DNA of 64,000 nt, taken from contig BFEA01000273.1 in the NCBI GenBank assembly GCA_003427395.1, forward strand, positions 1,667,658-1,731,657, written 5' to 3'. The position numbers and the translations under genes are program-made. The DNA is from Chara braunii (lineage: Eukaryota; Streptophyta; Charophyceae; Charales; Characeae). The notes beneath the pieces are model-generated. The model had not been told where the DNA came from. It made no database searches and was given only the letters and a program-made list of their open reading frames with translations. Shown in pieces: positions 46,438 through 58,080 of the stretch (position 1 is its first letter; each line of letters starts with the position of its first letter).

Positions 46438-48399
46438 GATCAATACAAGCAAAACCACCCCCTTTTACATTTTTCACTATCCGTCCCCTACTTCAGTCTT
46501 TCTGCCTTCAAACATGTATCTGAATTTCACACATACTTCATTTATTTTAGTTTAGATTAAGTTCCTAAGCAAATTAAGTAAACGATAAGTAGCGCAATCA
46601 TACTTGTAGGCAAAATATAAGAATATGTTATTTGTTAAAATAAGACATTATATTTTAAATTGGAACTTATATGTTATTCATTTCATGTTGAAATCACCAG
46701 ATTTTATACTAGAATGTAACTTAGGATACGAGTAGTAAACCCGAAGGACGTAATTTAAAGGTTATAAATTGAAACTCGAGTGAAGTGTCAAGGCAATCAC
46801 ACATTGTCAGAGGTTGAACTCTAGACTTTATTGCACTTCGATCAATTTTGTAAGACTACGATGAAAAAGCAAAATTAAAACTTAAAATACAAGAACTGAA
46901 CCCCAATTACTTAATTGTCAGGTCCTAAATCGAAACTCAAGTACATAGTTGAGACAATCACACAAAGAGGTTGGTAATTCACAGGACGTGATGTTGACAA
47001 ATGTTACCGCCTACGGAACAACTTATGACAACCATGTACGCAATAAAATCATCTAACAATGTAACCTGAAAGTTGAAAATTGTATGCACATGTGCGAAAA
47101 ATTGTAAACTTAACACAAAAGTTTTGTAACACGGAAATGTATTTCATCCTCACAAACCTAGAAACACATGCGAAGGAGTTACCAATAGCGTCACACACAC
47201 AACATACCATTTGCTCTATCTCATGCCACTTGTCAACCTGGTGGGTTTGACCGACAAACACTCAATCGGACTGTCTGTTCCTCTGGAACTGGTGAGGAAG
47301 GTTCATATTGCGACCATTGGTACTACAAGCTCATTGCGAGAAATGAGCACTACAACGTCTGCCAAAGTTCGCTTTTGGTTCGAACAGACCTCACACGACA
47401 CCTTGCAGAAGTCTAGCGTGGCCAAAAACAACCAACCGTTCACAACAGTATGACACGTCCAGTGGATGCCTTCCTGTACGACGGAGTGAATATTGTCCCA
47501 AATGGATTGTGAGAGGAGCAGTCCAACAACTCTCGTTTCAAGCTTGGGGACCAGACAGATAGTGATCTGGTGACTTTCTCACAACGAAGGTCAAACCCCC
47601 TCATGGTCTTGATGCCTTAGTGTGGCGCGCAGGAATGGAAGTTGCCTGGCGCCGAGGACATTATGAGGTACTTTGATAAGGCTCCCCCACTCTATCGTGG
47701 AAGCGAACTTGTAATATTCATGCCATAGACATTTCTTTGCCTTGATTGCTCGATCCCATTCATTCTTGTTTGAGGCGTTGAGAGGCTTGTCCAAGAGGGG
47801 ACGACACTCATCCATGGGTCGTTTTTTAACTTCGTCCTCATCGGCCCAATAAGAACAATGTTGTAGCCCATACCACGCAAACCACATGCGCAAGGGTGAA
47901 TGGGATGCAAAAATCATGTCGATGGGCCATTGCTCCTGTTGTACTCCCTACACAAGACATGTGCAAAACAAAAATTGAAAAAGAATTGTCACGGAACCAA
48001 AACAACCTTTTTACAATTGAAGTAAACTTTCAAAATTGTTCAACCATCACCCAACCATTTATAAAAACTTTCATAAGATCGCGGACAAATCCAACTATGT
48101 TATCCTCAACCAAACCGCGGAATTCATCGCAATTCGCGAAGTTTAAAAAATGTGCTCCCTTATAGGCCCCGTCTTCCTATACTAGACAAGTCCAGATCTC
48201 ATCACACTTCCAAAATCCTCGTCCGAGTGATCCCTTGCCTGAAATTGTACACGCTCGCCCATTGGGAGGACTGGAAAAAATCATGACGTGCACTCGTTGC
48301 TTTTGTCTCCTTCATTGACACTCTCTTGAACAAATGGACTCTGATAGTGAAGTGTAGATTTAACATTCGCTTGAATATTGGGAGGAATGAGAAGTCCAG
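46438..48399. other. Mostly unrecognised; a duplicated 45-bp piece and one small frame
   Basis: GAAACTC(G/A)AGT followed by (A/G)GACAATCACACA-type sequence recurs at about 46767 and 46931. The minus frame 47591-47917 (108 codons, with WADEDEVKKRPMDECRPLLD) looks protein-like and lies downstream of the DUF7869-type pseudogene on the same strand. It could be part of the same element, but I see no domain. Confidence 0.35.
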
Positions 48400-50075
48400 T
48401 CATAAACTCCCTTGTTCCTTAGGCTGGTCTCTCCCAGCCAAAAGTGATCGAGTCAACCTGCTGCTATTGTGGTTGATCAGTCTTCTTCTATTTTCTCTCC
48501 CATGCCTTATTATAAAGTCCTTCGAGTGACTTTGATCTCCGAGTCGGTATCCAGTATTCCACCAGCACTTCATTGTAATGTGGTAGATCTTTTTTACGAA
48601 CCAATGGACAAAATGCTTTGGCCACGCAAATGGGCACGCCTCAGGAAATGTCGTCGTCGAAGGGGCGAATAATAATAAAAAAATGCCCTCGTCAACATGC
48701 GTCAGAAGGTCGAAATTTATCTTCGGGTGATATTTTTTGTGTCCAACAAACAGGGGTTGTCTGTCCTCAATGTTGGCACTGCTATGACAAAAATGTTGAG
48801 CACTTTTTAGGACTCTCGCCGTTGGCCGAAAAATTTTCAGAGGTTGTGTTGACAACCCGTTTGCAATGGTGTCGTCATCATGTTTGACAACCTTATCCGA
48901 ATAACACAATGCTCTTAAGTTTCTCCCCGACTCACCTCATGTTCGCGGTAAGTGCACCACGTTGAGCGATTGCTCTCGAGTAACTCGCAGAAGCGAATAA
49001 CACTATTTTGACCATTCAAATAATCATTTCTAGGAATTGACTGCAGAGGAGGTGGGTCAAATGACCATGTAGGACCTGCGTAGCTTTCATCAGGGTTTTG
49101 TTTGAACCAATGAATCCGACCTTCCGCAGACAACCACTTGTCATCGTCGCAAAACTCCTTATACATCATATCTAGATTATTTCCACCCAACAAAAGCTTG
49201 AGCAAGTGTGTCTTTGAAATTCCGGTGATGTCAGACGCAACGACTGGGTTTACGATACTTATCCAATATGCCACTCTATCAAGGAAAACACATTTAGAGG
49301 CTTTTTGTGGGATTGCTCTACGAGCTTGTAGAACTCGTCCACGATATGAGTGTCTATATTTTTTACCATCTTCGAGGAGACGTTGAAAGTAGCGTCAACG
49401 TCTGTATGCGTATGCCCCATCATTATGAAACTCATTTCCACCTCTTGGAAAATTTGGAACTTAACCAAGAGGGCAACTAATGCACATATGTACTTGTTCT
49501 TGTTTTCCCATCAATATCTGTTTTTTTTTTAATGTGCAAAAATTGTGGAAGTAGATTACCTTTCACATTTTCGCCGGTGGCATGTTGTAACAATAACGAC
49601 CTTTGCAACATGCTATGCCACGTACCATAAGCAATTTTTTTTTCGACAGCATGTTTTTCGCTCTTTTGTACTGTTCCTTTTTCCTAGGGTTCCTATTAGT
49701 CATGCTATACGGACTTCTCACCCCTGGCAGAGGTGCAGACAAAATTTCCAGTATCGTTATTTTCTCTGCAGTGCTCCTGCCAGACATGTCTGATGTAGAG
49801 GGGCTTTGGATATGAATCGCATCATTTGAGCGCACTCTTGACAAACTTACGCGGGCAGTAGATTGTTCTTTCGATGAATAATCAGTGCTTACCAACTGCT
49901 TACCATTGTAGCTACACCGCTCTATCGACACACTGGAAGAGGGTTGTTCCTCGAGTTCATCAGAGGTTGTGAAATGAGTGGCCATGGCCACGCAAAAGTC
50001 GTTTGTTGAAAATGTTGAACGTGCTACGACGCAACCGTCAACTACGTCCATTGAGTTAGATGGTGTCAATCGCAA
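48400..50075 (-). pseudogene. DUF7869-type transposase-like gene: N and C parts, middle missing
   Basis: Frame 49563-50075 resembles the Cys-rich N part of this family (KKKLLMVRGIACCKGRYCYN). Then, near 49510, the frame enters the C-terminal region: WENKNKYICALVALLVKFQI, then EVEMSFIMMGHTHTDVDATF, which matches the GHTHEDID signature. After a frameshift near 49275, frame 48915-49274 follows, then frame 48400-48909 with PLFVGHKKYHPKINFDLL. Normally several hundred residues lie between the CCKG part and NKN. These are absent here but present at 54070-55015. Family naming is from memory. Its function is unknown, though an RNase H-fold transposase has been suspected. Confidence 0.65.
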
Positions 50076-50782
50076 TCACAAATTCGTTCCACTGCAAGAC
50101 GAAGAGATGCAACCCCTAAAGCTATCACGATACGCGATACTTATTTTCTTGGGGACAACAACTGGGACTGCCTGAAAGAGGAACTCTTAGATGAGCTCGC
50201 CGATGTCAACTGCAAGACTTCCAGATGAGAATCCAAGTCGAAGACGTATTCGGTTTCCATACCCCGACTCATGCCATCGTTCCTTGAACCCTCCTTTTGC
50301 TGTCATGTTGTCCTCTATTGTGTGGGCACTGCGTTCGAAGGACAAAATTGACCTCCTCGACAATGTGGCTTCGATCAAGTTCGATGCATATTTCGGAGAA
50401 GTCCTCACACCCTGCAAAACACCAGAGCATAATGTCAGCAGGGAAATTTTGCTACACCAATGGGCCATGAGGATGGACAATGGCGGTTGTGGACTAAATT
50501 GTTATTAAGGCTCTCACACCCTGCAACCAAGGTGCAGGAAGACCGTCCTTACAACACCCAATTGGGAAACACATAGGTGCCAAGGTATTTTGGACCAGAG
50601 AGTGGTTTCCCCCCCTCTTTGGTACGTAGAGGGGTCTTGCGAGGGATCACGTTATTAGTCATTCGTGAATCGTGGAGGTTATCGATGGTGACGGTGAGGG
50701 CAATGTTGGTGTATTTGTCGTTGATCATCGTTGAAGGCATTCAGGTGGGTCCAACGAGGGGTTGTGCGCAGAGCAACTTCAG
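50076..50782. other. Spacer between pseudogene and satellite
   Basis: Overlapping open frames of about 100 codons on both strands (50187-50508) have no domain. A minus frame at 50549-50740 contains the start of the satellite-associated peptide pattern (MTNN-PRKTPL). Confidence 0.4.
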
Positions 50783-53732
50783 AAGCTTGACGAGATCCGG
50801 ATATACACGATCGAATCGTCATCCGACAACGGGATATGCAAGTGGTATGTTAGGACAAAAGCTAAAAAGTGGCTGCGACGTATTTACCAGTGTTTGTAAT
50901 AACCATAACATCATTGTGCTTTATGGGGGTCTATAGGGGGTAGGTTAATGGTATCGTATTTTTGCAGTTGGAATTTCATCAACTGAGGAATAGGACAGGC
51001 GAGGTTTCCCCTTTCAGCGAACTGTGACGAAATTGGCACTCAAAATGTTCTTGGGAAGGTGACAGTGGTCCCGATTGGGCGACATGTGACGAAATTCGCA
51101 GTTCACTGATTTAGTGCAGGTGAGTGGCCCTGATTCGGCGAAGTGCGATGAGATCCGTACTTCAACTGTTTTGGCAATGGCGATCCGTAAGGACGAAAAC
51201 ACAATAAGCATAGACACAAATGTGCGTGTTGCGACTGACAATGACATTGCAAGTGCACCACTGCCTATAACGGACATACAACCACATTTTTGGAAGTGTC
51301 GAGCCACGCAGCCATTCGCGCTTTATGGATGGTCGTTTTACAGATGATCCCTATCTTTTCAACAAAGAGGGGTACTGCGAGGAACCACTTATTCGTCACC
51401 AGCGAATCGCGAACGATATCGACAGTGACGTCGAGGGCAACGTCTATGCAACTCCCGTCGATCGTTGATGGAGGCATAGAGGCGGGCCCAACAACGGATG
51501 TTGCGTTGACCTTCGGGAAGTTCGACGGGATCCGAACGTGTAGACAACAAGTTTCATCATCTCATGACAGTGGGTCGTGAAGCGGTCTGCCGGGATAAAA
51601 ACAAAAAAAAACAAAAACGGTTGCACAAATGTGAGTGTCAGGACAGGCAGTGACAATTATCGCTCGCCAGCACCTCTACAAACATACTAGTATGGGGCTT
51701 TATGGGGGTGTGTAGGGGGTAGATTAGTTTTGTTGTGTTCCGTCCTTTCGAATGTTCACCTGTTGAAAAACTGCTTTCTTGGAATTGTCGGGCCGCACAA
51801 CCATCAACGGTTTATGAAATGGGATGGTGAGTGAGAAGATGACCCCCATATTTTAAAGAAAGAGGGGTCCTGCAAGGAACCGCGTTATTTGTCATCAGGC
51901 AATCGTGAATCATATTGACGGCCCCGTTTAGGGCAACGATGTTGTAGCTCTCGTCGCTCGTTGATGGAGGCATTGGGGCGGGCCAATCGTTGGATGTTGC
52001 GCCGACCAATTTTGCATGTTCGACGGGATCCGAACTTATAGACAACAAGTTTCCATAGTCTCATGACAGCGGGTCCCGAAGGTGATCTGTTGGGACAAAA
52101 GAACAAAAAGCGGTTGCACAAACGTGCGTGTCAGGACAGGCAATGACAACACTTGCGTGTCGCCATCTACACACATACTATTATGGGGCTTCATGGGGGT
52201 GTGCAGGGGGTAGATTAATTTTGTCGTTTTTTGCCGTTTCAAATGTTCAGCTGTCAAGAAACTACTTTTTTGGAAGTGTCCCGCCACACAACCATCCACG
52301 GTTTATGAAATGGGATGGCTGGTGAGAAGATGACCCCCATATTTTGAAGAAGAGGGGCTCTGCGAGGAACCGCGTCATTCATTTTTGAAGAAGAGGGGTC
52401 CTGCGAGGAACCTCGTCATTTGTCATTGGGCAATTGTGGATGATATTGACAGTCACGTTGGGAACAACGATGGTGTAACTCTCGTCGATCTTCAATGGAG
52501 GCATTGAGGCGGCCCAATCGGCGAACTTTGCGCCAACCAATTTTTGAAGTTCATCAGGATCCGAACTTATACACAACAAATCCCATCGTCTCCCGACAGT
52601 GGGTCCCGAAGGCGATCTGCTGGGACAAAAGCAAAAAAGAGTGGTCACACAAATGAGCGTGTCAGGATAGGGAAGGACAACACTCGTGCAGGAGCGCCCA
52701 CAACACACATACTATGATAGGGGCTCAAGGGGGTGTGCAGGAGCGAGAATAATTTCGTTGTGTTTCGTCCTTCTTAATGTTCTCGTGTCGAGCAACCACT
52801 TCTTTGGAATTGTCGCGCCGTGCGGTCATCCATGTTTTATGAAACGGGATGGCTAGTGAGTAGATGACCCTCATATTTTGAACGAAGAGGGGTCTTGCGA
52901 GGAACGACGTTGTTCGACGGCCGATCGTTGACGACATCAACAACTGCGTCATGGCCGATGCTAGTATAGCTTTAGTCGATTGGTGATGGAGGCATTCAGG
53001 CGGGTCGGCATCGAACGTTGCCCCGGTCAGTTCTGGAAGACGTTGTGCCGATCAGTTCTGGAAGCTCGTCGAGATCCGAACTTACAAGGAACGAGTTCCC
53101 AACATTTTCGACAACAACTCTCACAGGCGGTATGACGGGACGAAACGGTGAGGACTGGCAATGACAACACTCGTGCACAAGTGCCTGTAACCGATATACT
53201 ATTATGGGGCCTTATGGGGGTGTGTCGTGGGGAGATCACTTATGCCGTGGCTCCACCTTTTGAATGCTCACGTGTCGAACCACAACTTTTCTCGAAGTGT
53301 CGCGTTGCGGATGTGGTTTATGAAATGGGATGGCTGGCGAGTAGATGACCCCCATATTTTCAACGAAGAGCGTTCATGTTAGGAACCACGTTATTCATTA
53401 GAACGACTCACGGTCGACAATTTTCAAAGTTCGATGGGATCCTAACTTGTCGGAGAATAGATTCCTGCGAAATAACCATTCGTATCCCGACTGTGAAAAT
53501 AATCTATGCCAACGCACCATCGCGTTGGAATGACAAATCGACATGGGCCTTTACGGGGGTTGCTGGGGGGTGCAAGCGCTTTTTTTTTCCAACTGAAGTC
53601 AGTTTGATAAGATGGATACGGGATGGCGACGTCGACATAATTTTCGTCGAATGTTGACGGACGGAATTACAGGCGGGTCTAGCGGAAGATCATGCAGAGG
53701 ATAAATTCTGAAGTTCAACGGCGTCCGTACTT
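50783..53732 (+). repeat. Satellite cluster 3: ~285-530-bp monomers, inverted relative to cluster 2
   Basis: Cores at 50783, 51083, 51141, 51518, 52016, 52547, 53062, 53427 and 53711. Between 51518 and 53062 the unit is 498-531 bp. It repeats TTATGGGGGTGTGTAGGGGG, AAATGGGATGGC, ATGACCCCCATATTTT, GAGGGGTCCTGCGAGGAACC and the core in fixed order. Monomers share segments with cluster 2 in reverse complement, for example the ATGACAAA(C/T)CAC block. A minus-strand peptide pattern is partly conserved across units. Confidence 0.75.
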
Positions 53733-54069
53733 GTCAGAGAATAGATTCATGCGACTCTAGTGATCTCGGTGTTCGGTCTGGCAAAATGAAATAATCGTTC
53801 GTGTGCCGGCTGAAGAAGAGAACTATGCCAACGCACCAAAGCATCGAAATGACAAACTACCACGAGGTTGCAGGTGGGTTGTAGGGGGTTGCAAGCGGTA
53901 TCATTTTTTGTTTTTCAACCGGAGGCAGTTTGATGAGGCGGTTATGGGGATGGCGACATCAGCGGAATTCTCACCGAATGTCGACGGACCCAGCGAGCTA
54001 CGTGGCACCGCCGGCCGCGGATCCTGCGGCCCAATCCACGACCGACCTCCGAGGCCGCAGGCCTGAATT
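53733..54069. other. Satellite edge and GC-rich module 2
   Basis: A degenerate satellite unit (to about 53960) is followed by a GC-rich block, 54000-54066. The block has GGCCGCGGATCCTGCGGCCC and resembles the blocks at 219-300 and 56460-56550. Confidence 0.5.
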
Positions 54070-55015
54070 TCAACAAATATTCTCATGAAATAAGTAGCCA
54101 TAGTGTTGAAATCGTGCTTATAGGACATAAACCTTGTGTACACATAAATATACGGATCTCTAGATTCTCTACTGTTGGCAACGACACCTGTAAGATCCGT
54201 ATTCATCATCATCTCGTGCCTATTAAATGCTTTCGAGTAATGGGTCTAACCAATATCGGGGATGTTTGTCGTCTTCTTTTAAACCATGCCGTCAATGACG
54301 AGATACAAACACTCTTTCGGGCAGACCATGGAATCAACCTTCGCCCAAATAAAGTTCAATATGTGTTCAACTTGTTGCCGTTGGTGAACTTTCATCTCCT
54401 TTTGAGTTGGTTGTCGATCATGAAGAAGAGCAACATATTGTATACGTTCTTTTAGTTCATGACAGTCGGCGCACTTCGTGAACGTTTTCGAGTGTGCCCG
54501 TGTAATGTGATAAAAGTATTTCTGCCACATTTTATAAAAGTTTGACTCGAACAAGACTTCGTGGTTGTCACGACTTCGAGGCCAACAACCATAAAGTCTG
54601 ATTTCATGGACTCATAAATCAATCTCTTCATTAAAGCAACAGGCAGATGACGTTTCGGTTTGTAAACCGCACCTCGATGAGCTACCGCGTTTGGCATGCT
54701 ATCCGCATGACAGTCGAAGAATATTTTTGTGCTTGCAAGCATAATGACGTTTGTTTTCTTCTGGTTGTTGTCTACCCGTCAACCCATGTTCGCAATGCAC
54801 AAAGCCACTATCAAAGCGCTTCTTGTAGCTATAGAACTTAAGTATGAGAGACACCAAGAACATTGTAGTATGCCTTGATGCACATCAAACGTTCCAACTC
54901 TATAGGACAGACACGTTTCGGCCCACCCTCATTCACCGTGAAATCTTTAAGACTTTCCATCCATCACTGCGCTCGCTCTTCTGGACTCTTCTTGTACAGT
55001 CCTTGGCCGAGCCAC
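54070..55015 (-). pseudogene. DUF7869-type transposase-like gene: middle part
   Basis: Broken minus-strand frames run in family order. LYKKSPEERAQ begins near 55000, then MCIKAYYNVLGVSHT, then HCEHGLTGRQQPEENK. FYKMWQKYFYHI and KCADCHEL follow in frame 54279-54554. Next are LYLVIDGM and, after a stop, KKTTNIPD, then NTDLTGVVANSRESRDPYIY and SYKHDFNTMATYFMRI (frame 53901-54212). IDGM-x-KT-x-P and the HxTGV-like motif are typical of DUF7869 proteins. Several stops and shifts. It covers just what the 48.4-50.1 kb copy lacks. Confidence 0.68.
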
Positions 55016-55195
55016 GCCTAGGCGGGGGTGCACGCTCAAAATCGGCGCGCGCGCTCCGCCTGCGCACGTCGGCCGCTATCGGCCTGTGCGAAAAAAGAAA
55101 AAATCAAAAAATTGGGGGGGCGGTTTTTCATGTGTGAAAAAAATATTTTAAAAAATAAAAATAAAAATAAATAAAAAAAACAAAAATAAAAATCG
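55016..55195. other. GC-rich then A-rich junction; no gene
   Basis: A GCGCGC-rich stretch is followed by poly(A) and AAAT-rich DNA leading into the GATT repeat. Confidence 0.6.
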
Positions 55196-55220
55196 ATTGA
55201 TTGATTATTTTTTTGTTCAC

Positions 55221-55252
<32 letters not shown>

Positions 55253-55276
55253 GGGGGAGGGGTCCTCTTTCCCCTC

Positions 55277-55345
<69 letters not shown>

Positions 55346-55544
55346 ATCAATCAATCAATCAATCGATTAATCAATCAATCAATCAAAATCAATCAATCAA
55401 TCAATCAATCAACCAAACCAATCAAGATCCTATTCGATAGGATCTTGATTGGTTTGGTTGATTGATTGATTGATTGATTGATTTTGATTGATTGATTGAT
55501 TGATCGATTGATTGATTGATTGATTCTCTCTCTCTCTCTCTCTC

Positions 55545-55800
55545 NNNNNNNNNNNNNNNNNNNNNNNNNNNNNNNNNNNNNNNNNNNNNNNNNNNNNNNN
55601 NNNNNNNNNNNNNNNNNNNNNNNNNNNNNNNNNNNNNNNNNNNNNNNNNNNNNNNNNNNNNNNNNNNNNNNNNNNNNNNNNNNNNNNNNNNNNNNNNNNN
55701 NNNNNNNNNNNNNNNNNNNNNNNNNNNNNNNNNNNNNNNNNNNNNNNNNNNNNNNNNNNNNNNNNNNNNNNNNNNNNNNNNNNNNNNNNNNNNNNNNNNN
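55545..55800. other. Assembly gap (256 N)
   Basis: Unknown sequence inside a CT microsatellite. Frames crossing it are meaningless. Confidence 1.
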
Positions 55801-55847
55801 CTCTCCCCCCCTCTCTCTCTCTCTCTCTCTCTTGCGCGCGCGCGTGC

Positions 55848-55975
55848 AACTGGGACCCTCCCCGCGAGCAGCATGTCGCCAGTTTGCTGCGCAGCTGGGA
55901 CCCTCCCTGCACAATTGGGACCCTCCCTGCGAGTTTTGAGTGGGCGCATGTCGCCAGTTTGCTGCGCGCCTATTT
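55848..55975. repeat. Short repeats around GGGACCCTCCC
   Basis: TGGGACCCTCCC(C/T)GC occurs three times (about 55850, 55894, 55915). GCATGTCGCCAGTTTGCTGC occurs twice (55871, 55947). Confidence 0.75.
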
Positions 55976-56100
55976 GCATGCATGTAAAGTGTGGAAGAGA
56001 GCGAGTTTGATAGCACACACACACACACGCACACTTACTCAATCAATCAATCAATCAATCAAATTAGATCAATCAATCAATCAATGAATCAATCAATCAA

Positions 56101-56588
56101 ACCCTTTTTTTGTTTATTTGTTTTCAAATTCTGCATCTGCATTTTTTTTTAAACACCTCATTTCCCTGCAAAAAACAGAAATTCATTTAAAAAAAAATCA
56201 CAAATCGACTCGGGGACCATATATCTCATGATAAAAAATGACAAAAAAGAATTCCTGCTTTTCTTTATATATATACTTTTTAATTTTGTTTAAACTTTAA
56301 ATCGATTATAGTTTTTTATTTTTTTTTAAATCTTAAACAAAGTCGGATTGCAAAAAACCAAATATAGGAGTGTAGGGTTTTCCAAGTCCTACACCCCCAT
56401 ATATATATATATATATTTTTTACGTATTTTTTTTTTGGGGGGGGGGGAATATTGAAAAACTAGGCCGCGGACCTGGCCTCATCGGTCGCGGCTGCAGTCG
56501 AGAATCTCGGCCGCAGCGGCCGAAATGCCCGCGGCCTAGGCCGCAGTTGTCACATAGCCAGCGAGGGAATGTAGGAGGACAAATTATG
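56101..56588. other. AT-rich DNA with hairpin and GC-rich module 3
   Basis: An imperfect hairpin at 56362-56404 (GTGTAGG/CCTACAC) lies next to AT and G runs. The GC-rich module at 56460-56550 is bounded by the inverted repeat CTAGGCCGCGG (56460-56470) / CCGCGGCCTAG (56529-56539). No gene. Confidence 0.55.
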
Positions 56589-57225
56589 AAGTTGGACGGG
56601 ATCCGAACTTGTTAAAGAATGGATTCTTGTGATTCTAGTGATCTGGGTGTCGGGTTAGGCAGCATGAAATAATCGTTTATGTCCTGGATGCAGAAGAGAA
56701 TTATGCCAATGCACCAGCCCATCGAAATGACAAACCACTACGGGTTTTACGGGTGTTGTAGGGGGGCGCAAAGTTGCAAACAAAAAAAAAGAAAATTCTC
56801 GAACTAAAGGCAATTGTCCCTGGCGGTTGATGGAGGCGTTTATTCTGGTCGAGCGAGGGATCGTGTGTCGATGAACTATGCAAGTGCATCGGAATCCGAA
56901 CTTCACCGAAAACTGGTTTCCAGCAAACACCCTATTGTGGGGCCTGATGGAGGGAAGTCCACATGAGAACCGTAAAACAATCCAGGGTAAAGGTTGCGAG
57001 GGAAGGACGTCAATGAGAGAGCCTTTCGGGAGTGCTCATTGGAAAGCGGTCGTGTTTCTGGTTTTCAATTGAGGGCAGTGGAGCTGGAGGGAAATGTTTC
57101 AAGAGACTGCTTGTGGTAGGATGACACGTCACCCGAAATATACAAAGTCCGAAGGCATCCGAAATTCACACTTTCGTTATTCTTCTACACACCTTAATTG
57201 TCGTAGTTCGCCGGAATCCGGACTT
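56589..57225 (+). repeat. Satellite cluster 3, distal units
   Basis: Cores at 56589, 56882, 57145 and 57204. The ATGACAAACCAC block and the G-rich block after it are shared with the 53.4-53.9 kb units. Confidence 0.65.
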
Positions 57226-57478
57226 CTGCAACCGGACTCGCACGACTGCAATCGTCCACACGGGGCCAGGATGGTAGACTATTTAGTGTAAATGTGGAAG
57301 TTTGGATGCCGCTGTACTAGAACAATTAGGCCTGGAACTTCTAGGTGCAGCCAACGCAGTAGACGAGAGAATCGCGCAATGAAGGAGAGTGATATTAATG
57401 GAAATGGGAACACGCGTTAGCCTATGACAAACCAGTACTCCTGATTGGAAAATGTGTCTCTAGGCTATAGGTAAGCGG

Positions 57479-58080
57479 ACATTGTTCGATGACGACCAAC
57501 TTCTTTAGGCCGCACACATAGTGCGATGATGAAAAATGTCATCACAGTGCAGACATTGTTCGATGACAAACAAGTCATTGGAGGGGAAGAGGACATTGAA
57601 CATGCATCGGACGCTCACAGGCACCTATTCCTGAACGGAACACATGTCAGTGAGCGACAATGAAGTAAACATTGTTTGATGACGAACAATGACGGACAAT
57701 GTCGTTATGGCACACACAATATTCGATGATATGCAATGTCATTATAGCTCAAACGTTGTTCGATGACGACCAAAGTCTTCACGACGTAGGCGTTGCCTGT
57801 CATCGAACAATGTCTGTGCCTTAATGGCATTGTCAATGTTGTAAGGACATTGTTCGTCATCAAACAATGTCTGCGCCATAATGGCATTGTTCCCCATCGG
57901 ACAATGTTCGTGCCAGGAACACATTATTCACCATTGAACAACGTCCAAGCGACAATGTTGCAACCTCATTATCACGCAGCCAATTGTCGAAGGCAAACAA
58001 TGTCATTGTGACACAGACATTGCTCGTCGCCGTAATGCGTTGTGATGACATCGTTCGTGATTGAAGATTGTTTGTATTGT
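57479..58080. repeat. Cluster 2 of the ACATTGTTCG palindromic repeat
   Basis: At least ten copies of a palindrome of the form ACATTGTTCG-N4/5-GAACAATGT, at about 57479, 57553, 57669, 57718, 57752, 57790, 57847, 57885, 57920 and 57981. Several are followed by CTG(T/C)GCC(T/A)TAATGGC, giving units of about 38-60 bp. Small open frames on both strands arise from the repeat. Confidence 0.7.

Larger units (their letters stand above)
55196..56100. repeat. (GATT)n/(AATC)n, (CA)n and (CT)n simple-repeat block
   Basis: GATT at 55196-55250, CA at 55283-55308, AATC at 55310-55412, GATT at 55450-55525, CT at 55526-55544 and 55801-55832, and AATC again at 56040-56100. A long palindrome is centred at 55435. 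Reading frames through the block (Ile-Asn-Gln-Ser repeats, Arg-Glu repeats) are artefacts. Confidence 0.9.

Noticed and set aside
55310-55525. CRISPR-like array of short repeats
   Set aside because: It is a 4-bp simple repeat without spacers, and the sequence is eukaryotic.
55405-56042. Frames of 140-209 codons on both strands
   Set aside because: They run through 256 Ns and GATT/CT microsatellites.
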